Below, piece by piece: positions 44,901 through 52,554 of a DNA stretch of 64,000 bases; position 1 is the first letter of the stretch, and every line of letters begins with the position of its first letter. A program made the position numbers and the translations under genes. The notes below the pieces were generated by a model. It was not told where the DNA came from and made no database searches. It saw only the letters and a list, made by a program, of their open reading frames with translations. This DNA is from Bettongia penicillata ogilbyi (lineage: Eukaryota > Chordata > Mammalia > Diprotodontia > Potoroidae): assembly GCA_023548195.1 (NCBI GenBank), contig JAJHZJ010000416.1:1124418-1188417 (forward strand). The letters are read 5' to 3'.

Positions 44901-47283
44901 CAATAAAGATTGAAGTATGACATCCATGTTGTGATGCCTGGCAACTGAGGACAGTGGTACCATCAACAGCAAGAGATGTAAGGGATGTCTGGAAGAAGGA
45001 GGAGTTTGGCATGCTGAGTCCAGTCTGGGACATGCTGAGGTTAAGATGTCCTGTTCAAGATACACAAAAGGCATTTGGAGATGCCAAACTGGAGGTCAGC
45101 ACAGATGTTAGGGCTGGATAAAGAGATTTCAAAATCATCAGCAGAGAGATAACTGAATCCATGGGAGCTGGTGAGTGAAGGGAACAAGAGAGAGATTAAA
45201 TACAGTTTGGGAAATTTTTAACAGAATACCAACCGCTAGGCAAATCATGGAAGATTTCTAAGAAAGATATGGTGGCATCTGAGCAGATCCTTAAAGGAGA
45301 ATGATTCTGAAAGGCAGGGTTCAGGAGGCTGAATATTCCAAGATGAGAGACAGCATGTCTGTACATGTAGGTATAAAGGTGGAGAAATAAATGGGGAGCT
45401 GAAAGCAGTAGTCCAATTTGGCTAGTAAAACAGAGTGGGTGAAGGGAACATGAGATAATGGTGAAATTGACTAAAAATGGATCACTGAGGGCCACACTTG
45501 CCAAAAAACAAAGCAAAACCTCTTAGGACTTAACTTTGGCCATGTTATTTTTGTACTTGATTGCTCCCTTTAGGGTTCCCTAAATACAACTTCTCAAGCC
45601 CAGCATTCAAGGTATTCCCTAATGTGGTTCCAACCTAACTTTCCAGCCTTTCAAGGACCACTCTATTAGACTGTGACCTTTCTGAGCGCAGGGACTGTCT
45701 TTTGCCTTTTTTTTTTTCATCCAGCATTGAGTACAGTGTCTGGCATAGAGGAGCTTAATAAATGTTTATTGAGTGATTAATTACTCCTCTTCATGGACTC
45801 TGTGTTCCCATCAAGATCGGCTAAAGGCCTTTCACCTAACTGGATGTCCTAGCTCTCACCTCCATGAATTCCCAGAGGTAACATTTGCCCACATCTCCCA
45901 GAATGCTCTTCTTTCATGGCTTAGTTTTAAAACTTTTCTTTTCCACCCTCCTTTTCTTTTCCCAAAGGCTAGAACGCTTTCCGTGTGTTTACAAATCAGC
46001 TTGTATTTAATTGGATCACAGATCAAGAGTCAAAGACTTCAGAGAACACCTAGTCCAAATGTTCTAAGCTTTTTTAGTACCATAGCCTCCTTCTGCAATC
46101 TGATGAAGTCAGATGGACCCCTTTTCCCAGTGTTTTAAAATATGTATATAGGATTTTAAAAGAAGTCAGTTACATTAAAATACAATGATCAAAATACTGA
46201 AAGAAACAAAAACAAGTCTACAGACTCCAGGTTAAGAACCCTAACCTAGTCTAACCTCATCTTACAAATGAGGAAACCGAGGCCTAGAGAAACTTGAGTT
46301 GCCCAAGACTTCTATATATGTGTTACAGCCCCCAAGAAAGTAAGATCCTTGGGAGAAGAGCTGTTTGGGTTTTATCTTTGTATCCCTATTCATCAACAGA
46401 AAACAAGTGGACATCTATTAAACTCCTACGATGTGCCAAGTCTTAAGTGAATTATAATAGCTATCATAACTTGGGGGATGCCTAAACTGAGGCTCTTAAA
46501 AGTAAAATTTGTCAGGTTCCCAAAGCTATAACTAACATCACCAGGTCTACATTTCTACTGAGTTGTCACATGTACGCACAACATGTCGTGCATGTACCAA
46601 GCAAGCAAGCCAAGCGGGAGACAAACGAGGCAGAAACATTTAAGTGAGCGGACAGCGCGTGCACCTCGCTTAGGCCACACCCTGAGCCTGCCAGTTTGGA
46701 CCTCGCCCCGGGAACCTCCCACAGAGGGCAGGCCTTACTCTCATACTCTTTGCCTAGTAGCTGTCTCCTTCCGGGACCCCCCACCTCCGTCCCCTTTGCC
46801 CCCAGGATTTAGTGGAAGGAGGAGGGAGTGAAGGTTATCCCCGAATCTCAAAGTGCAAAGGGATCTCACAGGCCATCCAAGTAGATTCCCTTTGAATACC
46901 TCGAGCGACCAAAAACTCACTACTACTTGGGACAGCACATTGCACTCTGGTGCAGTTCCGTTAGGGTTTTCCTCCCTAACAGAGTCCACATTTGCCACCC
47001 ATTTCTCCTAGTGAGGGCAAAGCAGGAAGAATTAAGCAGGAAGAATTAAGCGCTCTTAGTTGCCAAGGGCTTCTCCGCTGGACGCCTGCGGCCGGCCCCT
47101 GGCGCGGTCCTGGTCCCCGTCTCGTCTCCATCCTTACCCAACCAGCTCCAGGAGCAAACTTTTCAGGCTGACCCCCCGCGAGTTCTTGGCGGAAAGCAGG
47201 GCGAAGATCTGCGGGAACTTGATGACCATGCACACGACGAGCGTGCTCCAGTTGCAGAATTGTAAGAGCAGCCCCGCCTCCAT
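23870..47283 (-). CDS. SLC66A3: SLC66A3 (PQLC3), complete seven-exon coding region
   Basis: This is a small multi-pass PQ-loop membrane protein of the SLC66 family. Relatives include lysosomal amino-acid exporters and the MPDU1 group. The transported substrate of SLC66A3 itself is not established. Minus-strand exons in order: 47,138-47,283; 37,679-37,761; 37,305-37,374; 32,608-32,665; 28,291-28,411; 24,928-24,969; 23,870-23,961. Lengths 146+83+70+58+121+42+92 = 612 nt, i.e. 203 residues plus TAA (human 202). All introns are GT-AG with matching phases. The first PQ-loop motif KFPQIFALLSAKNSRGVSL is in exon 1. The second (SKFAQLQYLWEARDSGAVSA) is in exon 5 and has AQ in place of PQ, as I recall in human. 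It converges on ROCK2, with stop codons 6.3 kb apart, which is the human gene order. Confidence 0.97.
23962..24927 (-). other. SLC66A3 intron 6
   Basis: The interval is 966 bases. Short MIR-like traces (atgagcaaacagacctagaa, gttaagttacttgtcc) appear near 24,265-24,300. Nothing else is recognised. Confidence 0.6.
24928..24969 (-). CDS. SLC66A3: SLC66A3 exon 6 (42-nt small exon)
   Basis: The acceptor is CTTATAG and the donor is GTAAGT. It encodes (T)RVVTTLMTSQDLM with one base left for the next Val. The human equivalent is TRIITTLMTTNDFT, as I recall. It is too short for ORF-based detection but is fixed by splice sites, phase and homology. Confidence 0.93.
25150..25385 (-). repeat. MIR-type SINE relic, reverse orientation
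   Basis: tattatccctgttttacaga, aagtgatttgcccaatcaca, gagatttgaatacatggctt: reversed MIR core, in SLC66A3 intron 5. Confidence 0.7.
26105..26310 (-). repeat. MIR-type SINE relic, reverse orientation
   Basis: cataatgctttatgaagtgc, gggggaagctgaggtacaaa, aatgagttacacaaagtc and ctggaactggagtctaatga follow reversed MIR order. Confidence 0.55.
26868..27075. mobile_element. Palindromic hAT-type MITE (OposCharlie-like)
   Basis: The left end gggtggggaacctgtagcca, then acatgtggccctctagg, is mirrored at the right end (gacatgtgacctcaaggtc, gcaggttcttcacccctg), giving long terminal inverted repeats around a short core. Flanks ggtagga and ggttagga resemble a degraded 8-bp target duplication. There is no coding capacity. 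Confidence 0.7.
27527..27735 (+). repeat. Marsupial tRNA-derived SINE (MAR1/WALLSI-type)
   Basis: gacacttactagctgtgtga, then ccctggacatcactgcac, tgcctcagtttcctcatctg, gagaaggaaatggcaaacca and the 3' part ccccaaatggggtcacggag. This tail is the marsupial-type end, distinct from MIR. Confidence 0.85.
27950..28160 (+). repeat. MIR-type SINE relic
   Basis: ctagctgtctgtccctaggt, ttatttaacctctctcaatt, gagcctcagtttttctgaac, gtgttgtgaaaatcaaataa and gaagcactttgcaaatctca in MIR order, in SLC66A3 intron 5. Confidence 0.75.
28291..28411 (-). CDS. SLC66A3: SLC66A3 exon 5 (second PQ-loop)
   Basis: The acceptor is TGAAACAG and the donor is A/GTAAGG. It encodes NLCTFTSAASKFAQLQYLWE followed by ARDSGAVSALTWSMSAYTCA, 40 residues. 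It contains the second PQ-loop hairpin, here with Ala-Gln instead of Pro-Gln, and part of the following membrane helix. Confidence 0.97.
29790..30245 (-). mobile_element. L2-type LINE fragment with adjoining MIR-like sequence
   Basis: gtgccaaacacagtgctagg, cacttgggatacaaagatac and ctgccttcagtggggatgac are the L2 tail in reverse. The later part (gacttggccaagatgaccca, aggtctcctgactccaagtc) is MIR-like. Confidence 0.6.
30665..30845 (+). repeat. MIR/THER-type SINE relic
   Basis: gtagcctggtctagtggaca, gaatactagattcagaactg, gacctgctctgacactttct, atgactcccagcaagcca in MIR order. Confidence 0.65.
30855..31060 (+). mobile_element. L1 3'-end fragment
   Basis: tgtaatggctagaaagctag, cattgattggagaaccatgg and aactgtggtaagtaaatata are diverged forms of the L1 3' end also seen at 41,950-42,000. 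Confidence 0.5.
32608..32665 (-). CDS. SLC66A3: SLC66A3 exon 4 (58-nt small exon)
   Basis: The acceptor is CTGACAG and the donor is GTAAGT. The first base completes ATA (Ile), then LLGGWYILTLQKWVTDLAM follows. It aligns without gaps to the human LVSSWFILALQKWIIDLAM segment, a membrane helix and loop. The LQKW core and the DLAM end are kept. Confidence 0.95.
33215..33430 (+). repeat. MIR-type SINE relic
   Basis: gaaggcaggatggagcagtg, gaaagagcatttgctctgaa, gtcagaggtctttaactcaa, ggggcaagtaagttgacc and gagcctcatgcttccactgg. Confidence 0.75.
33520..34060 (+). mobile_element. L1 3'-region fragment (old)
   Basis: gccattctggcaaattctta, accctctgaccctgatattc, agaactggaaacaaaggaga, tgcccaaactctcatacatg and aaacatggaaaaagactt follow the order of mammalian L1 3' ends but are diverged. 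Confidence 0.6.
34120..34400 (-). repeat. MIR-type SINE relic, reverse orientation, near complete
   Basis: gtgcctactgtatacatgca, ctcatttgatcctcacaaaa, cattttgcagatgagaaact, gacttgccaagggtcaga and tgaactcaagtcctcctgac. Confidence 0.8.
34945..35100 (+). repeat. MIR-type SINE relic
   Basis: ccagctctagagtcggagaa, cctaggtttaaatttcacct, atgatggggttggcctctga and ggtctcttccagcccgaaat. Confidence 0.65.
35965..36190 (-). mobile_element. L2 3'-end fragment, reverse orientation
   Basis: tatcaagcatctactctatg, ccaagcactgtactaagtgc, tgaggatacaaaaagatgca, caaggacttacaatctaatt. A MIR trace precedes it (35,890-35,965). Confidence 0.7.
36540..36783 (-). repeat. Marsupial tRNA-derived SINE, reverse orientation
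   Basis: cagttgtgtctgactcttca, cctggggttttcatgacaaa, gagtgatttgccatttcctt, cattttacagatgaggagat, ccagtactctatccgccg and cacctagctgcccc, the tRNA-like head in reverse. Confidence 0.85.
37305..37374 (-). CDS. SLC66A3: SLC66A3 exon 3
   Basis: The acceptor is CTCTTTCAG and the donor is AT/GTATCC. After completing an Asp codon it encodes VVLLLCIFHYNGGVKQAIPH then IV, and the first two bases of the next Ile. The human equivalent is DVILLLCIFHFNGNVKQATP. The donor is weak in sequence but is the only one that keeps the frame into exon 4. Confidence 0.95.
37679..37761 (-). CDS. SLC66A3: SLC66A3 exon 2
   Basis: The acceptor is CATCCAG and the donor is G/GTAATC. It encodes (G)FLVFLRYQIYYSYPLLTYLE then YPILIAQ, 27 full codons, matching human FLVFLRYQCYYGYPPLTYLE. 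It is the second membrane segment region. A 304-bp intron separates it from exon 3. Confidence 0.96.
38352..38600 (+). repeat. Marsupial tRNA-derived SINE, near full length
   Basis: agggtggtacagtggataca, gtctggagtcaggaagactc, gttgtgtgaccctgggcaag, atgagctggagaaagaaatg, aactggggtcatggagag. Confidence 0.9.
38854..39117 (-). repeat. Marsupial tRNA-derived SINE, reverse orientation, near full length
   Basis: gttgtccagtcatttcagtc, tagggttttcttggcaaaga, tcctggagtggtttgccatt, aagtgacttgcccaggga, tctttctactgtactacatc. Its distal part is included in the local duplication at 39,030-39,229. Confidence 0.9.
39030..39229 (+). repeat. Local duplication, donor-like copy
   Basis: These 200 bases are nearly identical (197 of 200 by my alignment, no gaps) to 41,476-41,675. 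The block spans the end of a SINE and the MIR-like sequence next to it, so its borders are not those of one transposon. Confidence 0.95.
39715..39935 (+). repeat. MIR-type SINE relic
   Basis: aggaaggaccagaattcaaa, atgtcaccttgggcaactta, cttaatctccttctcagtct, cacacttgtaaaatggagct. Confidence 0.7.
40060..40260 (-). repeat. MIR-type SINE relic, reverse orientation
   Basis: catgtgccaggcactgtgca, tatttcatttgatgctcaca, aggttaagtgacttacctag, gggttatacagctagaaagt. Confidence 0.75.
40290..41175 (-). mobile_element. L2 fragment, reverse orientation, split by a later insertion
   Basis: The left part (40,290-40,649) runs from the L2 tail (gttattaagtgtttactata) to ttaatgtagctggattgcag. The right part resumes at 41,059 with tagctggattgcacactagg and continues to aacaggaaaccaccc. 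The break is an insertion at 40,650-41,058. Confidence 0.75.
40650..41058. mobile_element. R4/Dong-like marsupial repeat insertion with 13-bp target duplication
   Basis: The sequence begins gagttgttgtgtttgtcctt, then gttcttgaagaggaccatga and ggacgactggagatggccca. It is flanked by identical 13-mers TAGCTGGATTGCA at 40,637-40,649 and 41,059-41,071, which marks a retrotransposition-type insertion into the L2. Family assignment is from memory. Confidence 0.7.
41283..41388 (+). repeat. Truncated marsupial tRNA-derived SINE
   Basis: gacagctaggtgctatagtg, tcctggagtcaggaagacct, tagttgtgtgacctaggcaa, then direct junction with L1 sequence. Confidence 0.8.
41389..42535 (+). mobile_element. L1 3' end, interrupted by a 216-bp insert
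   Basis: This is the marsupial L1 3' region, plus orientation: agagagatgcaaatcaaaac, tggccaacatgacaaaacag, ttggagaagatgtgggagag, gggctacaaaaatgtgcata, ccatcaactggagaatagct, and a terminal aaaataaataatataata/A-rich tail. A foreign block at 41,482-41,697 interrupts it. The short frame at 41,978-42,163 is 3'-end filler rather than a gene. Confidence 0.85.
41476..41675 (+). repeat. Local duplication, copy inserted in L1
   Basis: Copy of 39,030-39,229 with three substitutions. It is bounded by CAGATT on both sides (41,476-41,481 and 41,698-41,703), with 22 bases of filler (41,676-41,697) before L1 resumes with gattggccaacatgac. Confidence 0.95.
42620..42810 (+). repeat. Marsupial tRNA-derived SINE
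   Basis: tggtgctgcagatgttttgg, actgtgtgaccctggacaag, tcacttaactttgcctcagt, gaactggagaagaaaatggc, aactggagtcacagag. Confidence 0.85.
42880..43100 (+). repeat. MIR-type SINE relic
   Basis: gtaatggaaaaaaatatgga, tttgctacctgtgtgactgt, gggcaagtcactttctctct, gcttcagtttcctcatttgg. Confidence 0.75.
43100..43850. other. SLC66A3 intron 1 stretch, low repeat recognition
   Basis: Mostly unassigned sequence. There is an L2/MIR-like scrap near 43,560-43,620 (accaatattaagcacctact). No exon or RNA gene is recognised. Confidence 0.5.
43855..44215 (+). repeat. Two adjacent MIR-type SINE relics
   Basis: First: gaaaagagcactggccaaga, gatctggtgccatcactg. Second: gcaaagagtggggtctctgg, accctgggttcaaatcattc, ctgagcctcagtttctttac. 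Confidence 0.7.
44225..45520 (-). mobile_element. L2 LINE fragment (about 1.3 kb), reverse orientation
   Basis: It begins with the reversed L2 tail (tttatttagcacctactatt) and proceeds through gactggagtgggaagagact, ctactgcaatagtccaaaca, gatgttacaaaggtaaaatc to tgaggttaagatgtcctgtt, the same order as the L2 at 14.8-16.1 kb. Minus-strand frames give L2-like peptides such as LDFTFVTSLEYVPFF but are broken. Confidence 0.85.
45545..45785 (+). mobile_element. L2 3' end, plus orientation
   Basis: ctaatgtggttccaacctaa, tgagcgcagggactgtcttt, cagtgtctggcatagaggag, cttaataaatgtttattgag: the standard L2 3' end, pointing opposite to the L2 beside it. Confidence 0.85.
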
Positions 47284-47560
47284 GGCTGCTCGGTCCGGGG
47301 CTGCGCTGCCCTGCCACCAGCCTCCCGCGGGCTGCCGCTCAGCCAAAGCAGCTTCGACCCCGGAGCTCCTTCCGCCTTCCTCCGAGCCCTTGGGCGGTCA
47401 CGCTAGACTCCGGCCCCCGCCCCTAGGACCCCGCCCATCCGGAACCGCCCACAACAAGTTCGGGGCCGCCCCGCAGAGCGCAGCCCCAGCCAGCTCTGGA
47501 CTGGGGTCCGCCCCTCTCAGCTCCTCCTGTCCCCGCTCTCCTGACGGAGGGAATTACACG
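46560..47560. promoter_or_regulatory. CpG-island-like promoter region of SLC66A3
   Basis: This block is clearly richer in G+C and CpG than the rest of the window, most strongly at 47,060-47,560 (ggccggcccctggcgcggtc, ccgccccgcagagcgcagcc). It surrounds SLC66A3 exon 1. I see no clear TATA box, which fits a housekeeping-type dispersed promoter. The exact start site cannot be read from sequence. Confidence 0.75.
47138..47283 (-). CDS. SLC66A3: SLC66A3 exon 1 (start codon and first PQ-loop)
   Basis: The ATG at 47,283-47,281 lies in a strong Kozak context (GCAGCCATGG). It encodes MEAGLLLQFCNWSTLVVCMV, then IKFPQIFALLSAKNSRGVSL and KSLLLELV, and two bases of Gly before donor GTAAGG. The frame is open for 21 more codons upstream, but the only upstream initiator-like codon is TTG, so this ATG, equivalent to the human start, is preferred. 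Confidence 0.96.
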
Positions 47561-47870
47561 AGATCGAGCTGGAAGAGGTCTTTGAGGTCATCCAGTACAG
47601 CCCCCCCTTATTTCGTGAGTGGGGAAACTGAGGCCTAGAAAGGGGAAAAGATCTGCCCAAGGTCACACTGGAGTAAAAAGGCTGTGTTGAGTTTGGAAAG
47701 AGCGTAGATTTAGAGTTAAAAGGAACTTTGGAGTCAGTCCAACGCCCCTTGAGGAAAATGAGCCCCAAAGCAGTTAAATGCCTTGTTTAGGGTCACACAC
47801 TTAAGTATTTGAGACAGAAATCGAATTCAGGTCCAGTGCCATTTCCACTATGCCATGCTACTATAAGGGA
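47560..47870 (-). repeat. MIR-type SINE relics, reverse orientation
   Basis: gtgagtggggaaactgaggc, atctgcccaaggtcacactg, then a second set with ccttgtttagggtcacacac and ttcaggtccagtgccatttc. Confidence 0.65.
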
Positions 47871-48369
47871 GGACAGTTGTCTGTCTACATCTTATGCTTC
47901 CTCTATCTAACCTCACTGCCCTTCTAGTCGTAGAAGGGGTGGAGGGAAAGAAAGCAATAAAAGTTCTCAGAGGGAGGAGAGCCAGAGTAAAAGAAGAGGA
48001 AGACAGCGGTGCCTTCCCTCCCCTACTCCCGCTTCCTGCCTTCACTTCCTCTGTTCAGGCAAGAAATATCCAGAGATGAGGAAATGTTTTACCCTTCAAG
48101 GCTATTTCATTCTTTGTACTTCTATGTGGCACCTAGAACGTACTAGACAATAAATACTGATTGACCGATTGATTCAATTAAACTTATATAACATTTATAA
48201 ATATTAACTATTATTTCTAGTCCTTTGAGGTTGACAAAGTGCTTTTCTTTGTCAGAAGCCTTTGAGATAGCTGGTTCAAGTACAGTCTGATTGTTCCTAT
48301 TTAACCGACTAGAAAACTGAGACTCAGAAAGATGGTGGTGGAAAGAACATTAGATTGGGGGGGGAAGAG

Positions 48370-48610
48370 AAGAGACCCTGTGACAGTCTTGGGGAACTCC
48401 GTAGTTAAGGAGCATGATGTGGATGATGATCAAGCAAAGGAGACAGAGGAGGAGTGGTCAGATGGGTAGAGAGAGAGTAGGGATCCAGGAGGGGAGGGGA
48501 ATAGGCAATGGGAAGTGGTCTTGCAGCCTAGTTGAAGAACCCATTTCCGTTTACATGCCCTGGTATCTACCTTACTCTGTATTATGTGTCCAGTTTGGTC
48601 TTATGGCTTG
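48370..48610 (-). mobile_element. L2 fragment, reverse orientation
   Basis: tcttggggaactccgtagtt, aaggagcatgatgtggatga, agcaaaggagacagaggagg, ggtagagagagagtagggat. The same L2 segment recurs at 60,570-60,690. Confidence 0.7.
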
Positions 48611-49014
48611 CTTTGATAAATATGTTTGCTAGCTATCTGTGATTGTTCTTTGGATAATAAGTATTTATTTGGTAGGAGGGAGCTAATCTGGCCAATAGTA
48701 AGCTAATGGTTACATTCTCAAGTCTAGGTGAAACTACTTCCCACCAAGAGTGACCAGGAAAAGCAGCTTTTGTTCTGAACCCGTAAAAGAACTTCATACC
48801 ACTGGGCTCCAAATATCAAATGGGTAGTAGAAGAACATCATTCTAGCCCCAAACCTCTTTTGGGTTTAGGAGAATGGAGGAGTGGTTACTCAGCCATGGC
48901 TACCCTCTTACTCTACACAGTGGGGACAGGAATGGGGCTTTCCATACCCTCTTCTTGTCCATTTAAATATATGCCATTAACAGGCCCCTTGCTTACCAAG
49001 GGCTTAGGATTTAA

Positions 49015-49180
49015 ACCAGGGATAGGGAACCTGCAAACCTGAGGCCACATGTAGTCCTCTAGGTCTTCAGTCTTTGACTGAATCCAAACTTCCCAGTTTC
49101 TGCGAAATTTGGATTAAAAAACTGCACAAATTCTGTGGTTTGGATTCAAACTCTGAGGCCTGCCGATCTACATTTTATTT
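49015..49180. mobile_element. hAT-type MITE copy, degraded
   Basis: cagggatagggaacctgcaa, acctgaggccacatgtagtc, ctttgactgaatccaaactt match the left end of the element at 26,868-27,075. The right inverted repeat is poorly kept. Confidence 0.6.
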
Positions 49181-49268
49181 ATATTTATTTTGTAGATTTT
49201 TATATTTATTTATTGGTATATCATTGTGTGTATATATATACTTTTATGTATGCATATGTGCATATATA

Positions 49269-49515
49269 CAGGTGTTGTTAAGTCATTTTATTTGTGTCCA
49301 ACTCTTCATGACCCCTTTGGGGGTTTTCTTGGAAAAGATCTTGGAGTGATTTGCCATTTCCTTCTCTAGCTCATTTTCCATATGAGGAAACTGAGACAAA
49401 CAGGTTCGATGACTTGCTTAGGGTCATATAGTTAGTAAGGATCTGAGTTTGGATTTGAACTCAGAAAGTGAATTTCCTGACTGCAGGCCAGGCTCTCTGT
49501 CCAATCTCCCACCTA
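49269..49515 (-). repeat. Marsupial tRNA-derived SINE, reverse orientation
   Basis: gttgttaagtcattttattt, gggggttttcttggaaaaga, gagtgatttgccatttcctt, gatgacttgcttagggtcat, ggatttgaactcagaaagtg. Confidence 0.88.
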
Positions 49516-49524
49516 CTTTTTATG

Positions 49525-49622
49525 TGTACGTATACACAGTATCTGTACACACATACATACATATACAAATACATACATCTATGCAAACACATATATACAT
49601 ATGCATACACACGTGTGTGTTT
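49525..49622 (+). repeat. Mixed (CATA/CA/TG)n microsatellite
   Basis: tgtacgtatacacagtatct, then catacatacatatacaaata and acacgtgtgtgtttg. Confidence 0.85.
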
Positions 49623-50045
49623 GTTGTCTCTCGTTCTGAAAGACAATAAAAATGACCTCACTATGTTGGAATCAATTTATACTGTGTAGAACGTGACCGA
49701 TCAGACGAATAACATAAAGTATAAGCTCAGAAGACTCCACCACAGGTTGGGCACAAATAGTCCACGTGAACATTTGGAGTAGAGGGCTCTCTGAATTTTC
49801 CCATCTCATGTTTCTCTTGAGCTACTGCAGTTCTCCTTTGCTCACAGAGCACCACATCCTTTTTCATGAGGACACACCATACTGGTCAGTCAGGCCTTTG
49901 CCAGTGTCTTCCGTGTCACACAATCCATTCCAGAGTTCTTCAGAGAGACCTTGAGAATATCCTTGTATCTCTTCTGACAATCATGTGAGTGCTAGCCTTA
50001 TGTGAATTCTCTATAAAATAGTCTTTTAGGTAAACATATGTTTGA
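49622..50045. mobile_element. R4/Dong-like marsupial LINE piece (tentative)
   Basis: tgttgtctctcgttctgaaa, gtcaggcctttgccagtgtc, ttgagaatatccttgtatct, ttctctataaaatagtcttt recur in marsupial genomes as I remember. No coding frame is usable. Family assignment is uncertain. Confidence 0.35.
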
Positions 50046-50059
50046 CATTTGAACAACAT

Positions 50060-50670
50060 GGGCAGCCCATTGTGTTCTGTGTGCACATACACATGTAACA
50101 GGAACCTGGCATACACAGGAAGGCCTACTGTACAGGTTCTTAGATCTGCTTTTCTAAGAGGAAAGCAACTTTTGAGGGGTCAACAATCAAATTTAATCAA
50201 ACACATGTATCATTCACTTAGTTCAGGGGAAAAGTCAGCACCCTGAACTTCAGAGAAACTACAAAGAGAGAGATAAAGACCAACAGACAGAGTTTCCAAC
50301 TGTTGGAACATAAGCATTACATACATCACATATCAACAGACTGATCCAATTGTCTGACTATTACATACATACCAGAGAGAGAAGCACCAACATCTGGGTT
50401 TTCAAAGCTAGAGCGCTCCTTAGTGGCTACCCAGAGCCTTATCTGGCCAAACAAACACTTCCAGTGAGTAAGCCCTAAAGTAAAACTTCACCTCAGAGTA
50501 TTTGTACACTTTTCAGAGTTAGAGGGCATAACAACCCTTGAGAACCAGTGCCTCCTTAGAAATTAACCAAAGGTGTGGGCCTTCCTACAAATCAAGTCTC
50601 CTCTAATCAAACTTCCCTTAATAGGCAGATCCATTAAAGGGTGGGGAAGATCTTTAACTCTCATTAACAT
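50060..50670. mobile_element. Possible endogenous-retrovirus LTR remnant
   Basis: A sequence with caacaatcaaatttaatcaa, tagttcaggggaaaagtcag and agagcgctccttagtggcta resembles a marsupial LTR family in my memory. I see no flanking gag or pol. Low confidence. Confidence 0.3.
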
Positions 50671-50689
50671 AATTAACATTACAGTATGT

Positions 50690-51090
50690 AACACATATGA
50701 TTTCTATCATCATGTATTCATTATTATATGTATTTATATATGTACACATATATAAATATATGTATAATTTATTCCCCCAATAGAACAGGAACTCCTTGAG
50801 GACAGGGACTGTTTGTTCATTGTTCTTCATATATATATATATAATATATGTGTATATATATGTATATGTAAATACATAATTTTTACGTATGTGTATACAT
50901 ATGTATGTGTGTATCTGTGTGTATACACACACACACACACACACACACTCACCTTGTATCCCCCCAATAGAATGTGAACTCCTTGAGAACAGGGACTATT
51001 TCTTCATTGTTTTTATATTCCAAATATCTAGCAAAGTCCCTTATACACAGTAGATGTTTAATAAATATTTGTTGAATTGAATTGAGACAC
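50690..51090 (+). repeat. TA/TG/CA microsatellite splitting a duplicated L2 3' end
   Basis: The phrase cccccaatagaa, then gaactccttga, acagggact, ttcattgtt, occurs at 50,774-50,826 and again at 50,961-51,012. About 110 bases of TATATA/TGTG/CACA simple repeat lie between the copies. The second ends in taatAAATATTTGTTGAAT, the L2 terminus. Confidence 0.8.
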
Positions 51091-51429
51091 TTTTACTCTA
51101 TGAGCCTTAATGAAGGTTTACATTAGCTTGAGAATCTCTTCCAGCTCTACAAACCTTGACTTGCCTGAGGGGATACAGCTAAAAAATGACAAAGCTGAGA
51201 TTCAACCCTAGGTCTGTGACTATAACTCCCAAACTTTTTCCATGTTGCTATTCCAATTTTTAAAAACAATGATTCATTACAAAATGAAAACATGCCATCA
51301 TCAGAAAATAAGATCATCTCTATGACCTCTTTATACATAAATTCTTCCTTATTCTTTCATAACTTCTTTTTTTTTTAGTTCAGCTACCTAGAATATAATA
51401 ATTAGTTTTTGCTTTTAGGTTAATAAAGA

Positions 51430-51575
51430 TATTACCTCATTTTATTTTCACAACAACCTGGCAGGTCAGTGTTATTATTAGCCCCATATTACAGATGAAA
51501 AAGCTGAGGTAGACAGAGGTTAAATGTCTTGACCAGGATCACACAGCAAGGAAATGTCTGAGGTCAGTACAGTAG
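51430..51575 (-). repeat. MIR-type SINE relic, reverse orientation
   Basis: attacctcattttattttca, tattacagatgaaaaagctg, tgtcttgaccaggatcacac. Confidence 0.7.
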
Positions 51576-52554
51576 GGCAGTAATAAGCACCAGCAGCACT
51601 CCTTAGTGTCCCTTCTTCCTCTTGTTTGAAGCCACAGTGAAAAAGTTACATATTCACAGTTCCAGAATGAGAGTAGACACTATTTCTCCCTTTCGATAGT
51701 AGCAGAGTGGGGTAATGTGTGAGCTTAGCATGGGCTAAGGAGATAGTGCTTGACCCCCCAGTTCATCAGAGTGATGGACCCCAGTAGAACCAGGGAGCAC
51801 TGTGGGGCCCAGAGGCAAAAACAAGTAAAGTGATCCCCAGTGGCCTCTCCCAGAAATGGCAGAATGGAATTGACACAGGTAGATTCACGGTAATCCTCTA
51901 CTTCAGTCTATCTAGAACCGATAAGGTGCTTCCATATTACTATCAGAAGAGTACCCGGTAATCAATAGATAATTCCTTGCCATGGAGGGCTTGTAGGACT
52001 AAAGGATGGGAATTTTCAAAAATACTCTGTTTTCTGAGCACCTGTTTTCTGGTGAGAAGGGAGAAGTAAAATTGTCTACCTAGCCCAAACATAGCTGGTG
52101 AGCAGGCCTCCAGCAGAAGCCTCTAAAGGGGCAAAGATTCAGTTTCTTCTCCTTTCCCACCAGCTGGCTTCCCATTAGAGGAAGTCCTGGCTAGTGAACC
52201 AGGGACACTGAATTGAGATGGTACAGGATAAGTCTGGGCATTGATCTTGGCAATGGGATGAAATGCATAAAAGGAGGTAATGACCTCTTAACTACCTTAT
52301 TATTATAAAATTTAAAAATTGACTTTAATTCTATTTTGCTAAGACTTAGATTTAATATTCCCTTGAGTGTCCTTTCCCTGGTAAATTTTACTCACCACTC
52401 ACATCCTATAGAAACTTGCCTAAAGGTCAAACTTTTGTTTTGTAATCCCTTCACCCTTGTAACCTCACCCATCACCCTCTTTCCAAAGAAACTTCATGAA
52501 CCTAAAAAGTCAAACCTTATAAATTTAAACTATTGTAGCATTGTGACTCCAATC
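51576..52554. other. Unassigned stretch upstream of the LINE reverse-transcriptase fragment
   Basis: No exon, RNA gene or repeat family is recognised with confidence. Confidence 0.5.

Larger units (their letters stand above)
37762..47137 (-). other. SLC66A3 intron 1 (9.4 kb)
   Basis: First intron, almost wholly repeats: several SINEs, L1, L2, MIR and an R4/Dong-like insertion, itemised separately. No additional gene is seen. Confidence 0.75.

Noticed and set aside
44545..45033. 162-codon minus-strand frame
   Set aside because: It lies in the L2 fragment and is a remnant of LINE coding sequence, not a host gene.
47060..47638. 192-codon plus-strand open frame
   Set aside because: It runs antisense across SLC66A3 exon 1 in GC-rich sequence, where stops are rare. 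The peptide has no recognisable domain.
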